A DNA stretch of 32,490 nt from Deltaproteobacteria bacterium (GTDB lineage: Bacteria > Myxococcota_A > Polyangia > Polyangiales > Sandaracinaceae), in assembly GCA_017303575.1 (NCBI GenBank), contig JAFLCL010000069.1:1-32490 (forward strand), read 5' to 3'. The position numbers were made by a program, and so were the translations under genes. Below the pieces are notes generated by a model. That model was not told the origin of the DNA. It saw only the letters and a list, made by a program, of their open reading frames with translations, and did no database searches. Shown in pieces: positions 23,969 to 32,250 of this stretch. Each line of letters opens with the position of its first letter. Position 1 is the stretch's first letter.

Positions 23969-26761
23969 TCACTCCGCCGAGGGCGCGGCCGGCAACGGAA
24001 GGACGAGGTGGCTCGCCGTCGCGCGCGCCCCTTCTTCGTCGGCCTCGGCGCGAACGCCGAGCGCGAGTGCCACGTGCGTCCCGTCGCTCGACACCGCGGC
24101 GGTGGCGAACGTCAGCACGCTCCGCGCAGGCAGCGTCGTGGTGCCCACACGCGTCGCGCGCGAGTTGTCGCGATCGATGACCTCGAGGACGACGGTGCGA
24201 CCCCGCTCGATGCGCACGCGCAAGAGCTCGCTCGCTCGCGGACCGCTGGGGACGATGCCCACCAGATCACCCGCGCCCGCACGACCGTCGTTCAGCGCGA
24301 AGGCGTCGGCCTCGCTCATCTCGGCCGTGACCAGCGAGCGCGCGTGCGCGGCCGCGTCGTCGCGCGGTGACGATGCGCCCGTCGCACGCCCACCGACGAG
24401 CCGAGCGACGACCCGTGGCGGCGAATAACTGTCAGCCGCGAAGAGCGGCTGCGTCAGGAACACGACCGTCGACATCGCGGGATCGGCGACGACGACGGAG
24501 CCGGCCCATCGCGTCGGCCGCATGCCTGTGTTCTCCGGGCGCTCCCAGTACGCGAGCAACGAGGTCGGCTGGGGCGTGCCTTCGCTCTCCGACTGCGTGA
24601 GCTCCGCGTCGCGTCGCGCGAGGAGCACCAGCGGGCTTCGGTACGGTCGCGCGAATGCCGTGAGGGGACCGAGCGTGCGCAGCGTGGAAGGTGGACTCGT
24701 TCGGTAGCTCGGCGTGCTGAAGCCCGGTCGCTCGAAGGACACCGACCAGCGATCGACCTCACCCCTCGGGTCGGGAAGGAACCAGCGCGGCGCTCTTTGG
24801 TGCGCTTCGTCGGGCGCGGGGGCCGACGCGACATGGACCTCTCCGCGCTGGAGCAGCCAGGTCGTGCCGTCGGGGGCGGCGAGCGCGAGGCCTTCGGGCG
24901 AGAGCGATCGAGCTTCGTCGGGTGGCGGGTCGGCGTCGAGGACGATCCGCGCGACGTTGCTGCCGCGCAGCCAGACGTAGCCGCCCTCCTCGACGCGCGC
25001 GACGCAGCCGTCCCCGACGTCGTAGAGCCACGCATCCGCGAAGGTCTCCGCGTGCTCGACGCGCGCCAGGCTCGCACCGTCCACGAAGTAGAGGCGATCG
25101 TCGCTCGCAGACACATAGGCGCTGCCGTTCGCGAGGGCTCGGATCCGTTCGACTCGCTCGCCCGCCGGCAGCGAGATGGCGTGGTACCCGGACGCGTCGA
25201 CGAAGCCGAGCGGGCGTGTCCCTTCCGCGACGTACAGGCGCTCGGCGCCCGCGAGCTCCGCCATGCGGATCTCGGAGACCGCTTCATGCGCGAGCCGGAC
25301 GGTGCCGTCGGCGCCCACCAGCTCGATGCGCCGCACCGCGCGCCGTGGTGGAACCGAGATGGCTCGAAGGAACTGACCCTCCGCCAGCGGCCGGCAGATC
25401 GTGCCTCCCTCTTCGTCGCACCCCGCGGGGAGGCTCGAGTGCGTCTCGAGGTCGAACGCGGTGAGCGCGACGTCGGTCCCGTCACCTCGCCATGCCGTCA
25501 CGATCGGGCCCCGCACGTGGCCTTGGTAGCGGTTCACGACCACGCGAAAGGGACCCACGTGGATCGGGAGTGTGCGGATCGGCATGTCGGTCCCGAACGC
25601 GCCTTGGCCGACCTCGATGTGTGACAGCTCGGGATGCGCCGTGGCCAGGGGTGTCCACCCGCCTTCGGCGAGGAGGAAGTGCTCGATCGAGATGGTGCCG
25701 ACGCGCGAGCCGATGTCGAACGTGGCGCTGCGGTGCGCGATCAGGAGCGGATCGAGGCCGACGATCTCGATTCCGAGATCCAGTGTTCGGTCCTCTTCTT
25801 CTTCACTCTCGGCTTCGAGCTCTTCGCCCTCCTCGTCGTACGACTCCTCGTCCGCGCTCTCGTTCTCGGATCCGTCGCTCCCTGTCTCCGTCGGCTCTCT
25901 GCGCGGCACTCCTGGGACCTCGAGGGTGCGCGCGACCCGACGAACGACACCCCCTTCGACGACGGCGTCGATGATGGCGAACACCGGATCCCGCCCGCTG
26001 CTCTCGCTGTCTCCCGAGCTCGCGATGATCCGCTCCGTTCCCGGGACCCCGAGCATGGTCGCCATGTGACCGAGCTGCAGCTCGGCGACCAAGCGCGGCT
26101 CGCCGCTCGATCCCTCGGGCGGGAGCTCGAGAAGATCGCCCTCCTCGTTCACCACGAACGCGCGCGTGGCCGTCATCGCCACGGTGTTCACGGAGTAGCC
26201 GTTGCCGTAGCGGAGCTCGAAGTCGAGCGTGCGCCAGCCGTTGCCCTCCTGACGCAGCACGGGACCATCGCCTCGTACGACGTAGAGCCGCTCGCCGGAC
26301 GCCACGACCGCTGCGCACTCGGGCGACTCGAGCGTGCCGCGCCGTCGAAGGCCACTGCTCGACAGCTCGAGCACGGTGCCCTCGCGATCGCAGAAGAAGA
26401 GCGCGTGCCCGTTGCTCATCGGTGTCGTGTGGTGAGGCAGCGCGTGGTGCATCCACGCGTCTCCCATGCGGACGAACGCGTGCACTCCACCGAGGGCCGT
26501 GAGGTGGCCATCGAGCACGTAGAGCGCTTCGGGGCGCCACGCGCGGAGGTCCTCGCACAGCTCCGGCGTGATGCACACGCGCGTCTCCGGGATGTCGTCG
26601 AGCGAACGAATGGCCGCGATCGCATCCGCCTCCACCATGTCGGCCTCCGCCGTGTCGGCCGCAGCCGGTCCCGTCTGGACGACGTCAGCGCGCGGCGCGC
26701 CACAAGAGGCCCCGAGGATCGTCGCGGACAGGAGCACCGTTCGGGTGATCGCCTTCGTCAT
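23969..26761 (-). CDS. Large lipoprotein, propeller-like repeats with acidic insert
   Basis: 930 residues. The signal MTKAITRTVLLSATILGASC puts the lipidated Cys at 20. The body is built from many short units of the kind LYVLDGHLTALGG, ERLYVVRGDGPVL, AFVVNEEGDLLELP, ERLYVAEGTRPLGFVDASG, DRLYFVDGASLARVE and GGYVWLRGSNVARI, spaced by ~40-50 residues; this is the look of a beta-propeller (inference, no family assigned). Residues 291-328 are a highly acidic low-complexity insert (EESYDEEGEELEAESEEEED). A later part (ADSYSPPRVVARLVG, DRDNSRATRVGTTTLPARSVLTFATAAVSSDGTHVALALG) looks like a last set of strands. Cysteines are few (CITPELC, FFCD, AGC...TIC). It is divergent from the DUF1592 gene with 220 bp between. 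Likely surface or periplasmic; function unknown. Confidence 0.82.
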   Translation of the reverse strand: MTKAITRTVLLSATILGASCGAPRADVVQTGPAAADTAEADMVEADAIAAIRSLDDIPETRVCITPELCEDLRAWRPEALYVLDGHLTALGGVHAFVRMGDAWMHHALPHHTTPMSNGHALFFCDREGTVLELSSSGLRRRGTLESPECAAVVASGERLYVVRGDGPVLRQEGNGWRTLDFELRYGNGYSVNTVAMTATRAFVVNEEGDLLELPPEGSSGEPRLVAELQLGHMATMLGVPGTERIIASSGDSESSGRDPVFAIIDAVVEGGVVRRVARTLEVPGVPRREPTETGSDGSENESADEESYDEEGEELEAESEEEEDRTLDLGIEIVGLDPLLIAHRSATFDIGSRVGTISIEHFLLAEGGWTPLATAHPELSHIEVGQGAFGTDMPIRTLPIHVGPFRVVVNRYQGHVRGPIVTAWRGDGTDVALTAFDLETHSSLPAGCDEEGGTICRPLAEGQFLRAISVPPRRAVRRIELVGADGTVRLAHEAVSEIRMAELAGAERLYVAEGTRPLGFVDASGYHAISLPAGERVERIRALANGSAYVSASDDRLYFVDGASLARVEHAETFADAWLYDVGDGCVARVEEGGYVWLRGSNVARIVLDADPPPDEARSLSPEGLALAAPDGTTWLLQRGEVHVASAPAPDEAHQRAPRWFLPDPRGEVDRWSVSFERPGFSTPSYRTSPPSTLRTLGPLTAFARPYRSPLVLLARRDAELTQSESEGTPQPTSLLAYWERPENTGMRPTRWAGSVVVADPAMSTVVFLTQPLFAADSYSPPRVVARLVGGRATGASSPRDDAAAHARSLVTAEMSEADAFALNDGRAGAGDLVGIVPSGPRASELLRVRIERGRTVVLEVIDRDNSRATRVGTTTLPARSVLTFATAAVSSDGTHVALALGVRAEADEEGARATASHLVLPLPAAPSAE

Positions 26762-26981
26762 CGCGGCGACTGTCTCACGCCCGCCCTGCGATCGCGCTCG
26801 TGTCTCCGCGCGCGTGGTGCGCCTCGATGTCGGCCCAGCTGGAGCGCAGCACGGCGATCAGCTTGCAGGCGAGGCGTCGAGGGCGACGAACGAGAGCCGA
26901 GCTTGCGCGCCCTCCGTTGCGACCTCGAGACCGCAGTCGGCGCTATCGAGGCTGGCCTGCTTGTTGATACCGTGGACGGCG

Positions 26982-28685
26982 ATGTCGTCGTCTCACCGCT
27001 CGCGCCTGCTGTTTGGCTCGACGATCGCTGCGATCGCGTGCCTCGGCGCCGTCTCGACCGCCTGCACGGGTGAGGTCGACGCTCCCCGGCTGGGCCGGAT
27101 CGAGAGGGTCTACGAGCCCGGGCCGGTCGTCTTGCCTCGTCTCACGGAGGTTCAGTACCGGGCCAGCGTCGAGCAGGCGCTCGGTGGGCAGGACGTCGAT
27201 CCTTCGCTGGGCCCGCTGCCGCAGCTGCCGCTCGAGCCCGACACCAACCCGTACCTCTTCTACAACGTGGGCGCGGCATCCACGACGCTCTCCGAGGTCG
27301 GCACCCAGCGCTACGAAGAGTCTGCGCACGCGATCGCCAACGCCGTCGTGCTCGATCCCGCGCGACGTGCGGCCGTGATCGGGTGCGAGCCCGCGAGCCC
27401 CGACGATCCGTGCGTGAGCGGCGCGATCTCTCGGCTCGGTCGGCGCCTCTACCGCCGTCCGCTCACCGCCGACGAGTCCGTGCGCTGGGTGCGCATCTCG
27501 AGCGAGCTCGCGGGCGGTGATGCGAGCCGTGGCCTCGCGCTCGCGCTCGCGGGCATGCTGCAGTCCGCGTCGTTCCTCTACCGCGTGGAGCTCGGTGAAG
27601 ACGACACCGAGCGCGCGGGCTGGCGGCGCTTCTCCGATCTCGAGGTCGCGAGCCGCATGTCGTTCCTCCTCTGGAACACTGCACCGGACGACGAGCTCCT
27701 CGACGCGGCGATGGCGGGTGATCTCGAGGACGCGGACGGCGTGCACGGACAGGCGCTGCGCCTCATGGAGGACCCGCGCGCGCGTCGCGCCGTGCGTGCG
27801 TTCTTCGCGCAGTACTTCGATCTCTCGCGCCTCGCGAACGTGCGAGAGCGCGACGCGACCCTGCACCCGCAGTTCACGCCGAGCCTCATGGTCGCGATGC
27901 GCACCGAGATCGAGCTCGTCGTCGACGACGTGGTGTTCACGCGCGACGCGGACGTGCGCGAGCTCCTGCGCACGCGACGAACGTTCGTGAACCAAGAGCT
28001 CGCGGATCTCTACGAGCTCGACGTGGAGGGCGTCTCGCCGATCACGTTCGTGCCCGTCGAGCTGCCGGACGACGGCCCGCGCGCAGGCATCCTCACGCTC
28101 GGCGCGTTCCTCACCGCGAACGCGCACCCCACCGAGACCTCGCCCACGTTGCGCGGCAAGTACATCCGCGAGCGCCTGCTCTGTGATCTCGTGCCGCCCC
28201 CGCCGCCCGGTGTCTCGACCGACATCCCGCCGGTGATGGGCACGCCGCGCACGCTGCGCGAGCGGCTCGAGGCGCACCGCGTGCGACCCGACTGCGCCGC
28301 GTGCCACGCGAACATCGATCCGCCGGGCTACCTCTTCGAGGGCTTCGACTCGATCGGTCACACCCGCGAGACCGATCACGGCTTCCCCGTGGACACCAGC
28401 GGTGGTCTCGATGGTGTGCCGCTGTCGAACGGACGCGAGCTCGGCGAGCTCTTGGCCGACGATCCCCGCGTGTCGCTCTGCATCACGCGACAGCTCTTCC
28501 GACACGTGAACGGACGCCTGGAGCGCGACGGCGAAGAGGCCGCGATCCGCGAGCTCTCGCGAGACTTCCTCGCGGGCGGCTCGCGCTTCCTCGATCTCTT
28601 GCTCGCGTTCGTGACGAGCGACGCGTTCAGGTACGCAGCGCCGTCCGACGACGCACCCATGAGCGACGACGGAGGTGAGCCGTGA
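26982..28685 (+). CDS. DUF1592 domain lipoprotein (PSD1-like, DUF1587-1595-1592-1588-1585 order)
   Basis: 567 residues from ATG 26982. The frame is open for 400 bp upstream, but the lipoprotein signal (GSTIAAIACLGAVSTAC, Cys28) fixes the start here. Domain order as usual for the family: PRLTEVQYRASVEQALG (DUF1587-like, 52-68), RLGRRLYRRPLTADE (DUF1595, 151-165), RRFSDLEVASRMSFLLWNTAPDDELLDAA (DUF1592, 215-243), then GILTLGAFLTANAHPTETSP and GKYIRERLLCDLVPPPPPGV plus CAACHANIDPPGYLFEGFD (DUF1588, 369-456), and a C-terminal DUF1585-like LFRHVNGR. The CAACH (438-442) is a c-type-heme-like CxxCH. The family is abundant in Planctomycetes and Myxococcota, of unproven function, and almost always precedes a DUF1552 gene, as here. 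The stop overlaps the DUF1552 GTG by four bases. Confidence 0.93.
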   Translation: MSSSHRSRLLFGSTIAAIACLGAVSTACTGEVDAPRLGRIERVYEPGPVVLPRLTEVQYRASVEQALGGQDVDPSLGPLPQLPLEPDTNPYLFYNVGAASTTLSEVGTQRYEESAHAIANAVVLDPARRAAVIGCEPASPDDPCVSGAISRLGRRLYRRPLTADESVRWVRISSELAGGDASRGLALALAGMLQSASFLYRVELGEDDTERAGWRRFSDLEVASRMSFLLWNTAPDDELLDAAMAGDLEDADGVHGQALRLMEDPRARRAVRAFFAQYFDLSRLANVRERDATLHPQFTPSLMVAMRTEIELVVDDVVFTRDADVRELLRTRRTFVNQELADLYELDVEGVSPITFVPVELPDDGPRAGILTLGAFLTANAHPTETSPTLRGKYIRERLLCDLVPPPPPGVSTDIPPVMGTPRTLRERLEAHRVRPDCAACHANIDPPGYLFEGFDSIGHTRETDHGFPVDTSGGLDGVPLSNGRELGELLADDPRVSLCITRQLFRHVNGRLERDGEEAAIRELSRDFLAGGSRFLDLLLAFVTSDAFRYAAPSDDAPMSDDGGEP

Positions 28686-30058
28686 AGTTCCTCTCGCGAC
28701 GGACGATGTTGCGCGGGACCGTGGCGGGCTCCGCGATCGCGCTCGCGCTTCCGCAGCTCGACGCGATGCTGCGACCGAGTGGCGCGCTCGCAGGCGGTGA
28801 GACGCCGCGCCCTTTCTTCGGCGTCTTCTACTGGGCCAACGGCGTTCCGTGGCACGCGCGTCACGGCGGCGAGCAAGCCGCCGCGGGCGTGCCCGACGTG
28901 TGGACGCCGCCGACGCTCGGCGCAGGCGCGACGATGAGCGAGATGCTCGAGCCGCTCGCGCGACACCAGGCGACGATCTTCACGGGCCTCGAGCCCAAGA
29001 CGGCGGTGCCGCCGAGCCCGCCCGGACAAGAAGACGGCCACATGCGCGGCTTCATGGTCGCGCTCACCGGCGATCGCATCCGCCCCGAGGGCTTCGATCA
29101 TCCGTCGCACACGCTCGCGCCGCTGCGGCAGACGATCGATCAGTTCGTCGCGCGCGATCCCAGCTTCTATGGGAGCAACGCGCCGCGCTTTCGGTCGGTG
29201 CACTGCGGCGTGAGCGACGCGCGCTTCCACGACTACGGCCACTGGAACGCCATCTCGTACAACGGGCCGAGCTCGCAGAACCTGCCGCTCATGCGGCCCG
29301 ATCAGCTCTACAACCTCTTGTTCGCGGTGCCGCCGGATGCGGACGAGCTTCGCACGCGCGCGTCGCTGCTCGATGCGGTGCGAGAGGACGCGCAGGGCCT
29401 GCGCACGCGTCTCGGTGCAGGCGATCGCGCGCGGCTGGATGAGCACCTCGATCACGTGCGCGAGATCGAGCGACGCATGACGGCCGCGACCGGCGCAGCG
29501 TGCGTGGCGCCGCCGCCGCCGAGCGATGGCGATCTGATGGGCCGTGCGAACGAGATGGCGGAGCTGCTCGCCGTCGCGCTCAAGTGCGAGCTGACCGGTG
29601 TGTTCACGTTCATGCTGACCGCGCCCGCGAGCACGCACGTGTTCTCGAACGTCGGTGTGCCCGATGGCCTGCACAAGGTGTGTCACGACGGCCTCTGGGA
29701 GAACGTGCGCCGCGTGACGCGCCACCAGATGGAGTGCTTCGCGACGGTGCTCGACCGCCTCGCGGAGACGACGGACGCGACGGGCGCTTCGCTCATGGAT
29801 CGCGGCCTCGTGCTCGGCGTGACCGAGTACGGCGAGGGCTGGAAGCACAGCACCAACGAGCTGCCCGCGATCCTCGCGGGTGGCGCGAACGGACGCATCG
29901 CCCGCGGTCATCACGTGCGTGAGGAGGGCGGCAACTTCGCGCGCGTGCACCTCACGGCGCTGCAGGCGCTGGGCATCCAGGCGGGCGGCGCGCCCATCGC
30001 GAATTGGGGCTGGAACGGCGGCGAGACCGATCGTCCGTTCACCGAGCTGCTGACCTGA
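28682..30058 (+). CDS. DUF1552 domain protein, Tat-exported
   Basis: 458 residues starting at a GTG that overlaps the upstream stop (GTGA). The N-terminus MKFLSRRTMLRGTVAGSAIA has the twin-arginine SRRTMLRG motif, followed by a hydrophobic stretch and a likely cleavage near residues 37-40, so a folded protein is exported by Tat. The mature part shows FFGVFYWANGVPWHAR, then ATIFTGLEPK, HMRGFMVALTGD, QTIDQFVAR, SYNGPSSQNLPLM, HLDHVREIERRM and VLGVTEYGEGWKHS; these are typical of DUF1552. The family is usually paired with DUF1592 and is related at a distance to sulfatase-like DUF1501 proteins (family knowledge). It probably forms an exported complex with the DUF1592 lipoprotein; Tat use suggests a cofactor. 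Substrate unknown. Confidence 0.93.
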   Translation: MKFLSRRTMLRGTVAGSAIALALPQLDAMLRPSGALAGGETPRPFFGVFYWANGVPWHARHGGEQAAAGVPDVWTPPTLGAGATMSEMLEPLARHQATIFTGLEPKTAVPPSPPGQEDGHMRGFMVALTGDRIRPEGFDHPSHTLAPLRQTIDQFVARDPSFYGSNAPRFRSVHCGVSDARFHDYGHWNAISYNGPSSQNLPLMRPDQLYNLLFAVPPDADELRTRASLLDAVREDAQGLRTRLGAGDRARLDEHLDHVREIERRMTAATGAACVAPPPPSDGDLMGRANEMAELLAVALKCELTGVFTFMLTAPASTHVFSNVGVPDGLHKVCHDGLWENVRRVTRHQMECFATVLDRLAETTDATGASLMDRGLVLGVTEYGEGWKHSTNELPAILAGGANGRIARGHHVREEGGNFARVHLTALQALGIQAGGAPIANWGWNGGETDRPFTELLT

Positions 30059-30065
30059 GATCGCG

Positions 30066-30938
30066 ATGCGCCTGATGGCCTCCATCGCTGTCGCTCTGCT
30101 GACGCTCTCCGCCGTGATGGCGCTCTCCGCGTGCGCGAACGGCCATGATCGCGCGAGCGATGCAGGCCGCGCCGACGGCGGGCCCAACGTGCGGTGCGAC
30201 GACGGCGAGCGCTGCGGCGCGAGCTGCGTGGACACCGACTCCGATCCCGATCACTGCGGCGGCTGCGGGCGCACGTGCGTGATCCCGAACGCGACGAGCG
30301 CGTGCGAAGCGGGCGCGTGCGCGGTGGGCACGTGCACGCCCGGGTTCGTCGACTGCAACGCGGATCCGAACGACGGCTGCGAGCGTGCTGTCGAGTGCGC
30401 GGAGGGCGCGGGCTGCACCACGGCGTGCGGCACCACGGGGAGCACGCGCTGCGGTGACGTGTGCGCGCCCGTGTGCGCGCCGCCCGCCGAGAGCTGCAAC
30501 CTGATCGACGACGACTGCGACGGCGCGTGCGAGGCGGGCCTTCCTGGCTGTCGTCTCGCGGTGCACCGCTCGAACGGTCCGAACGGCCACTTCTACACGA
30601 CCAACCGCGACGAAGCGGCGTGCTGCTCGATGCGCGTCGAGGCCTACGACTTCTTCTACCTCTCGGCGCTCGGCATCGATGGCACCTCGCCGCTGATGCG
30701 CTGCCTCGCCCCCGACGGCCACCACCTCTACACGACCGACACCGGCTGCGAGGGCGTCGCGTACGAGAGCCAGATGGGCTTCGTCGCGCGCTCGGCCGTG
30801 TGCGGCGCAGTCCCGCTCTACCGCTTGTTCCTGGGGGGCAATCACTTCTACACGACGAGCGCGCCCGAGCGAGACAGCGCGATCGCCAGCGGCTACGAGG
30901 ACCGCGGCATCGTCGGCTACGTGTGGACCACCTCGTGA
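30066..30938 (+). CDS. Cysteine-rich lipoprotein with C-terminal DUF5648-type domain
   Basis: 290 residues from ATG 30066, seven bases after the DUF1552 stop, so it is probably the third gene of that operon. The lipoprotein signal ends LSAC (Cys23). A cysteine-rich half follows with DPDHCGGCGRTC, ACEAGACAVGTCTPGFVDCNADPNDGCE (both seen in myxobacterial secreted proteins) and CNLIDDDCDGACEAG, a MopE-type motif. Residues ~160-290 match a DUF5648-like domain: CRLAVHRSNGPNGHFYTTNRDEA, then HHLYTTDTGCEG and PLYRLFLGGNHFYTTSAPERDSAI with SGYEDRGIVGYVW, i.e. three HFYTT-type units. This domain is often found at the end of secreted or cell-wall enzymes as an apparent carbohydrate- or surface-binding module (inference). 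It is followed by a hairpin. Confidence 0.85.
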   Translation: MRLMASIAVALLTLSAVMALSACANGHDRASDAGRADGGPNVRCDDGERCGASCVDTDSDPDHCGGCGRTCVIPNATSACEAGACAVGTCTPGFVDCNADPNDGCERAVECAEGAGCTTACGTTGSTRCGDVCAPVCAPPAESCNLIDDDCDGACEAGLPGCRLAVHRSNGPNGHFYTTNRDEAACCSMRVEAYDFFYLSALGIDGTSPLMRCLAPDGHHLYTTDTGCEGVAYESQMGFVARSAVCGAVPLYRLFLGGNHFYTTSAPERDSAIASGYEDRGIVGYVWTTS

Positions 30939-30949
30939 TGAGGGCGGTG

Positions 30950-30987
30950 GCTCTCTCCCCGGCGTGCAATCCCGGGGCAGTGAGAGC
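30950..30987. terminator. Hairpin between convergent DUF5648 and sigma-factor genes
   Basis: GCTCTC-T-CCCCGG (30950-30962) pairs with CCGGGG-CAGT-GAGAGC (30972-30987), giving two six-bp helices around a small internal loop and a nine-base apical loop. It starts 12 bp after the stop at 30938 and can be read from either strand. No T-run follows. Confidence 0.55.
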
Positions 30988-31005
30988 GATCACGCTTCGA
31001 GGGCA

Positions 31006-31022
31006 AGCCCGACGAGCGGGCT
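31006..31022 (-). terminator. Small hairpin just beyond the sigma-factor stop
   Basis: AGCCCG (31006-31011) and CGGGCT (31017-31022) are perfect arms around ACGAG. It sits 8 bp past the sigma-factor stop at 31030-31032 (minus strand). Short and without a T-run, so only a weak terminator candidate. Confidence 0.4.
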
Positions 31023-31029
31023 CGCTGCC

Positions 31030-32250
31030 TCAGCGCAGCGAAGCGAGCCTCTGATCGATCTCGCGCTGCTCGTGGACGTTCTTCGTGAGTGAGCGTGCGC
31101 GCGTGAAGGCCTCGCGGGCGTGATCGAGCTCGCCGGCCTCGGCGAGCAGCACGGCGCGCACGAAGGATGCGTAGGGGACGTCGTCGGGCACGTCGTCGAG
31201 GAGGCGGAGGCCCTCGCGCGGACCGTGGGCGCGCGCGAGCGCGAAGCTCCGGTTGACGCGCACGTGAGGCGACGGGCGCAGGCGCTCGAGCTCGGTGTAC
31301 GAGGCCGCGATGGTCGCCCAGTCGGTGTCCTCGGCGGTGCGCGCGCTCGCGTGCGCCAGCGCGATCTCGGCCTCCCACCGACGTGGACCACGCATCGCAC
31401 GGGGCGGCTCGCGGCGACGGAGCAGCGCGGCAGCTTCGTCGATGCGCGTGCGGTCCCATCGCGCGCGGTCCTGCTCGGGCAGAGGGATCGGCACGCCGTC
31501 GGGTGAGACACGCGTCGCGCGACGTGCCTCGTGGAGCAGCATCGTCGCCACCAGCGCGTCGAGCTCGAGGTCGTCGGGCGCGATGCGCGCGAGCGATCGC
31601 GCGAGATCGAGCGCGAGCACGCAGAGCTCGACGCGGACGGCAGGTGCGCCCTCGGTCGACCAGTGCCCCTCGGTGAAGAGCAGGTAGAGCGCGGCCATGA
31701 CTGGCTCGAGCCGCTCGGCGGCGACGGGCTCGGTCGGGACCACGTACTCGCGGCCTTCGTCGCGGAGGCGTCTTCGCGCGCGCACGAGGCGCTGCTCCAT
31801 CGTGCGCTCCTCGACGAGGAAGGCGCGCGCGATCTCTCGGGTCGTCATGCCGAGCGTCGTCGCGAGCGCGAGCGCTGCGGCGTCCGCCGTCGAGAGCGCG
31901 GGATCGCACGCGGTGACGAGCAGGCGCAGGAGATCGTCGTGCCAGACGTGCGCGCCCGCGACGCTCGCGAGGTCGACGGGACCGAGCGCGAGCGCGACGG
32001 TGTCCGCGTGCCGCTCGACGCGCTGCGCGTGCCGCAGCTCGTCACGCCGCCGGTTCAGCGCGACAGTGACCAGCCACCCCTCGACGGACTCGGGCATCCC
32101 ATCGATCGGCCAGCGCACGAGGGCGCGCTCCACAGCGTCGTGGAGCGCGTCCTCAGCGACATCGAGACGGCGCACGGCGGCGAGCACACGCGCGAGCGCT
32201 TGCGGATACGCCTCTCGGAGGGTGATCCCGATCGTCGAGTCGCTGCTCAC
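31030..32250 (-). CDS. ECF42-like RNA polymerase sigma factor with C-terminal TPR-like extension
   Basis: 406 residues from GTG 32250, overlapping the stop of the upstream DGPF gene by four bases (GTGA). The frame is open further up, but that part overlaps the DGPF gene. Region sigma-2 (about 10-80) shows VRRLDVAEDALHDAVERALVRWP, PESVEGWLVTVALNRRRDELR; region sigma-4 (about 105-165) has GMTTREIARAFLVEERTMEQRLVRARRRLRDEG. An additional ~240-residue helical extension (LEPVMAALYLLFTEGHWSTEG, ARWDRTRIDEAAALL, TDWATIAASYTELERLRPSP, AGELDHAREAFTRARSL) is typical of the ECF42 group, which lacks an anti-sigma factor and is regulated by this extension. ECF42 factors are characteristically adjacent to DGPF/YCII-type genes, as here. 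Its targets are likely that neighbouring gene and others. Confidence 0.92.
   Translation of the reverse strand: MSSDSTIGITLREAYPQALARVLAAVRRLDVAEDALHDAVERALVRWPIDGMPESVEGWLVTVALNRRRDELRHAQRVERHADTVALALGPVDLASVAGAHVWHDDLLRLLVTACDPALSTADAAALALATTLGMTTREIARAFLVEERTMEQRLVRARRRLRDEGREYVVPTEPVAAERLEPVMAALYLLFTEGHWSTEGAPAVRVELCVLALDLARSLARIAPDDLELDALVATMLLHEARRATRVSPDGVPIPLPEQDRARWDRTRIDEAAALLRRREPPRAMRGPRRWEAEIALAHASARTAEDTDWATIAASYTELERLRPSPHVRVNRSFALARAHGPREGLRLLDDVPDDVPYASFVRAVLLAEAGELDHAREAFTRARSLTKNVHEQREIDQRLASLR

Noticed and set aside
26762..26981. Promoter pair in the 220-bp divergent gap before the DUF1592 gene (TTGCGA near 26913, CTATCG near 26943)
   Set aside because: Spacing is 18-19 bp and the -10 match is poor; not distinguishable from chance.
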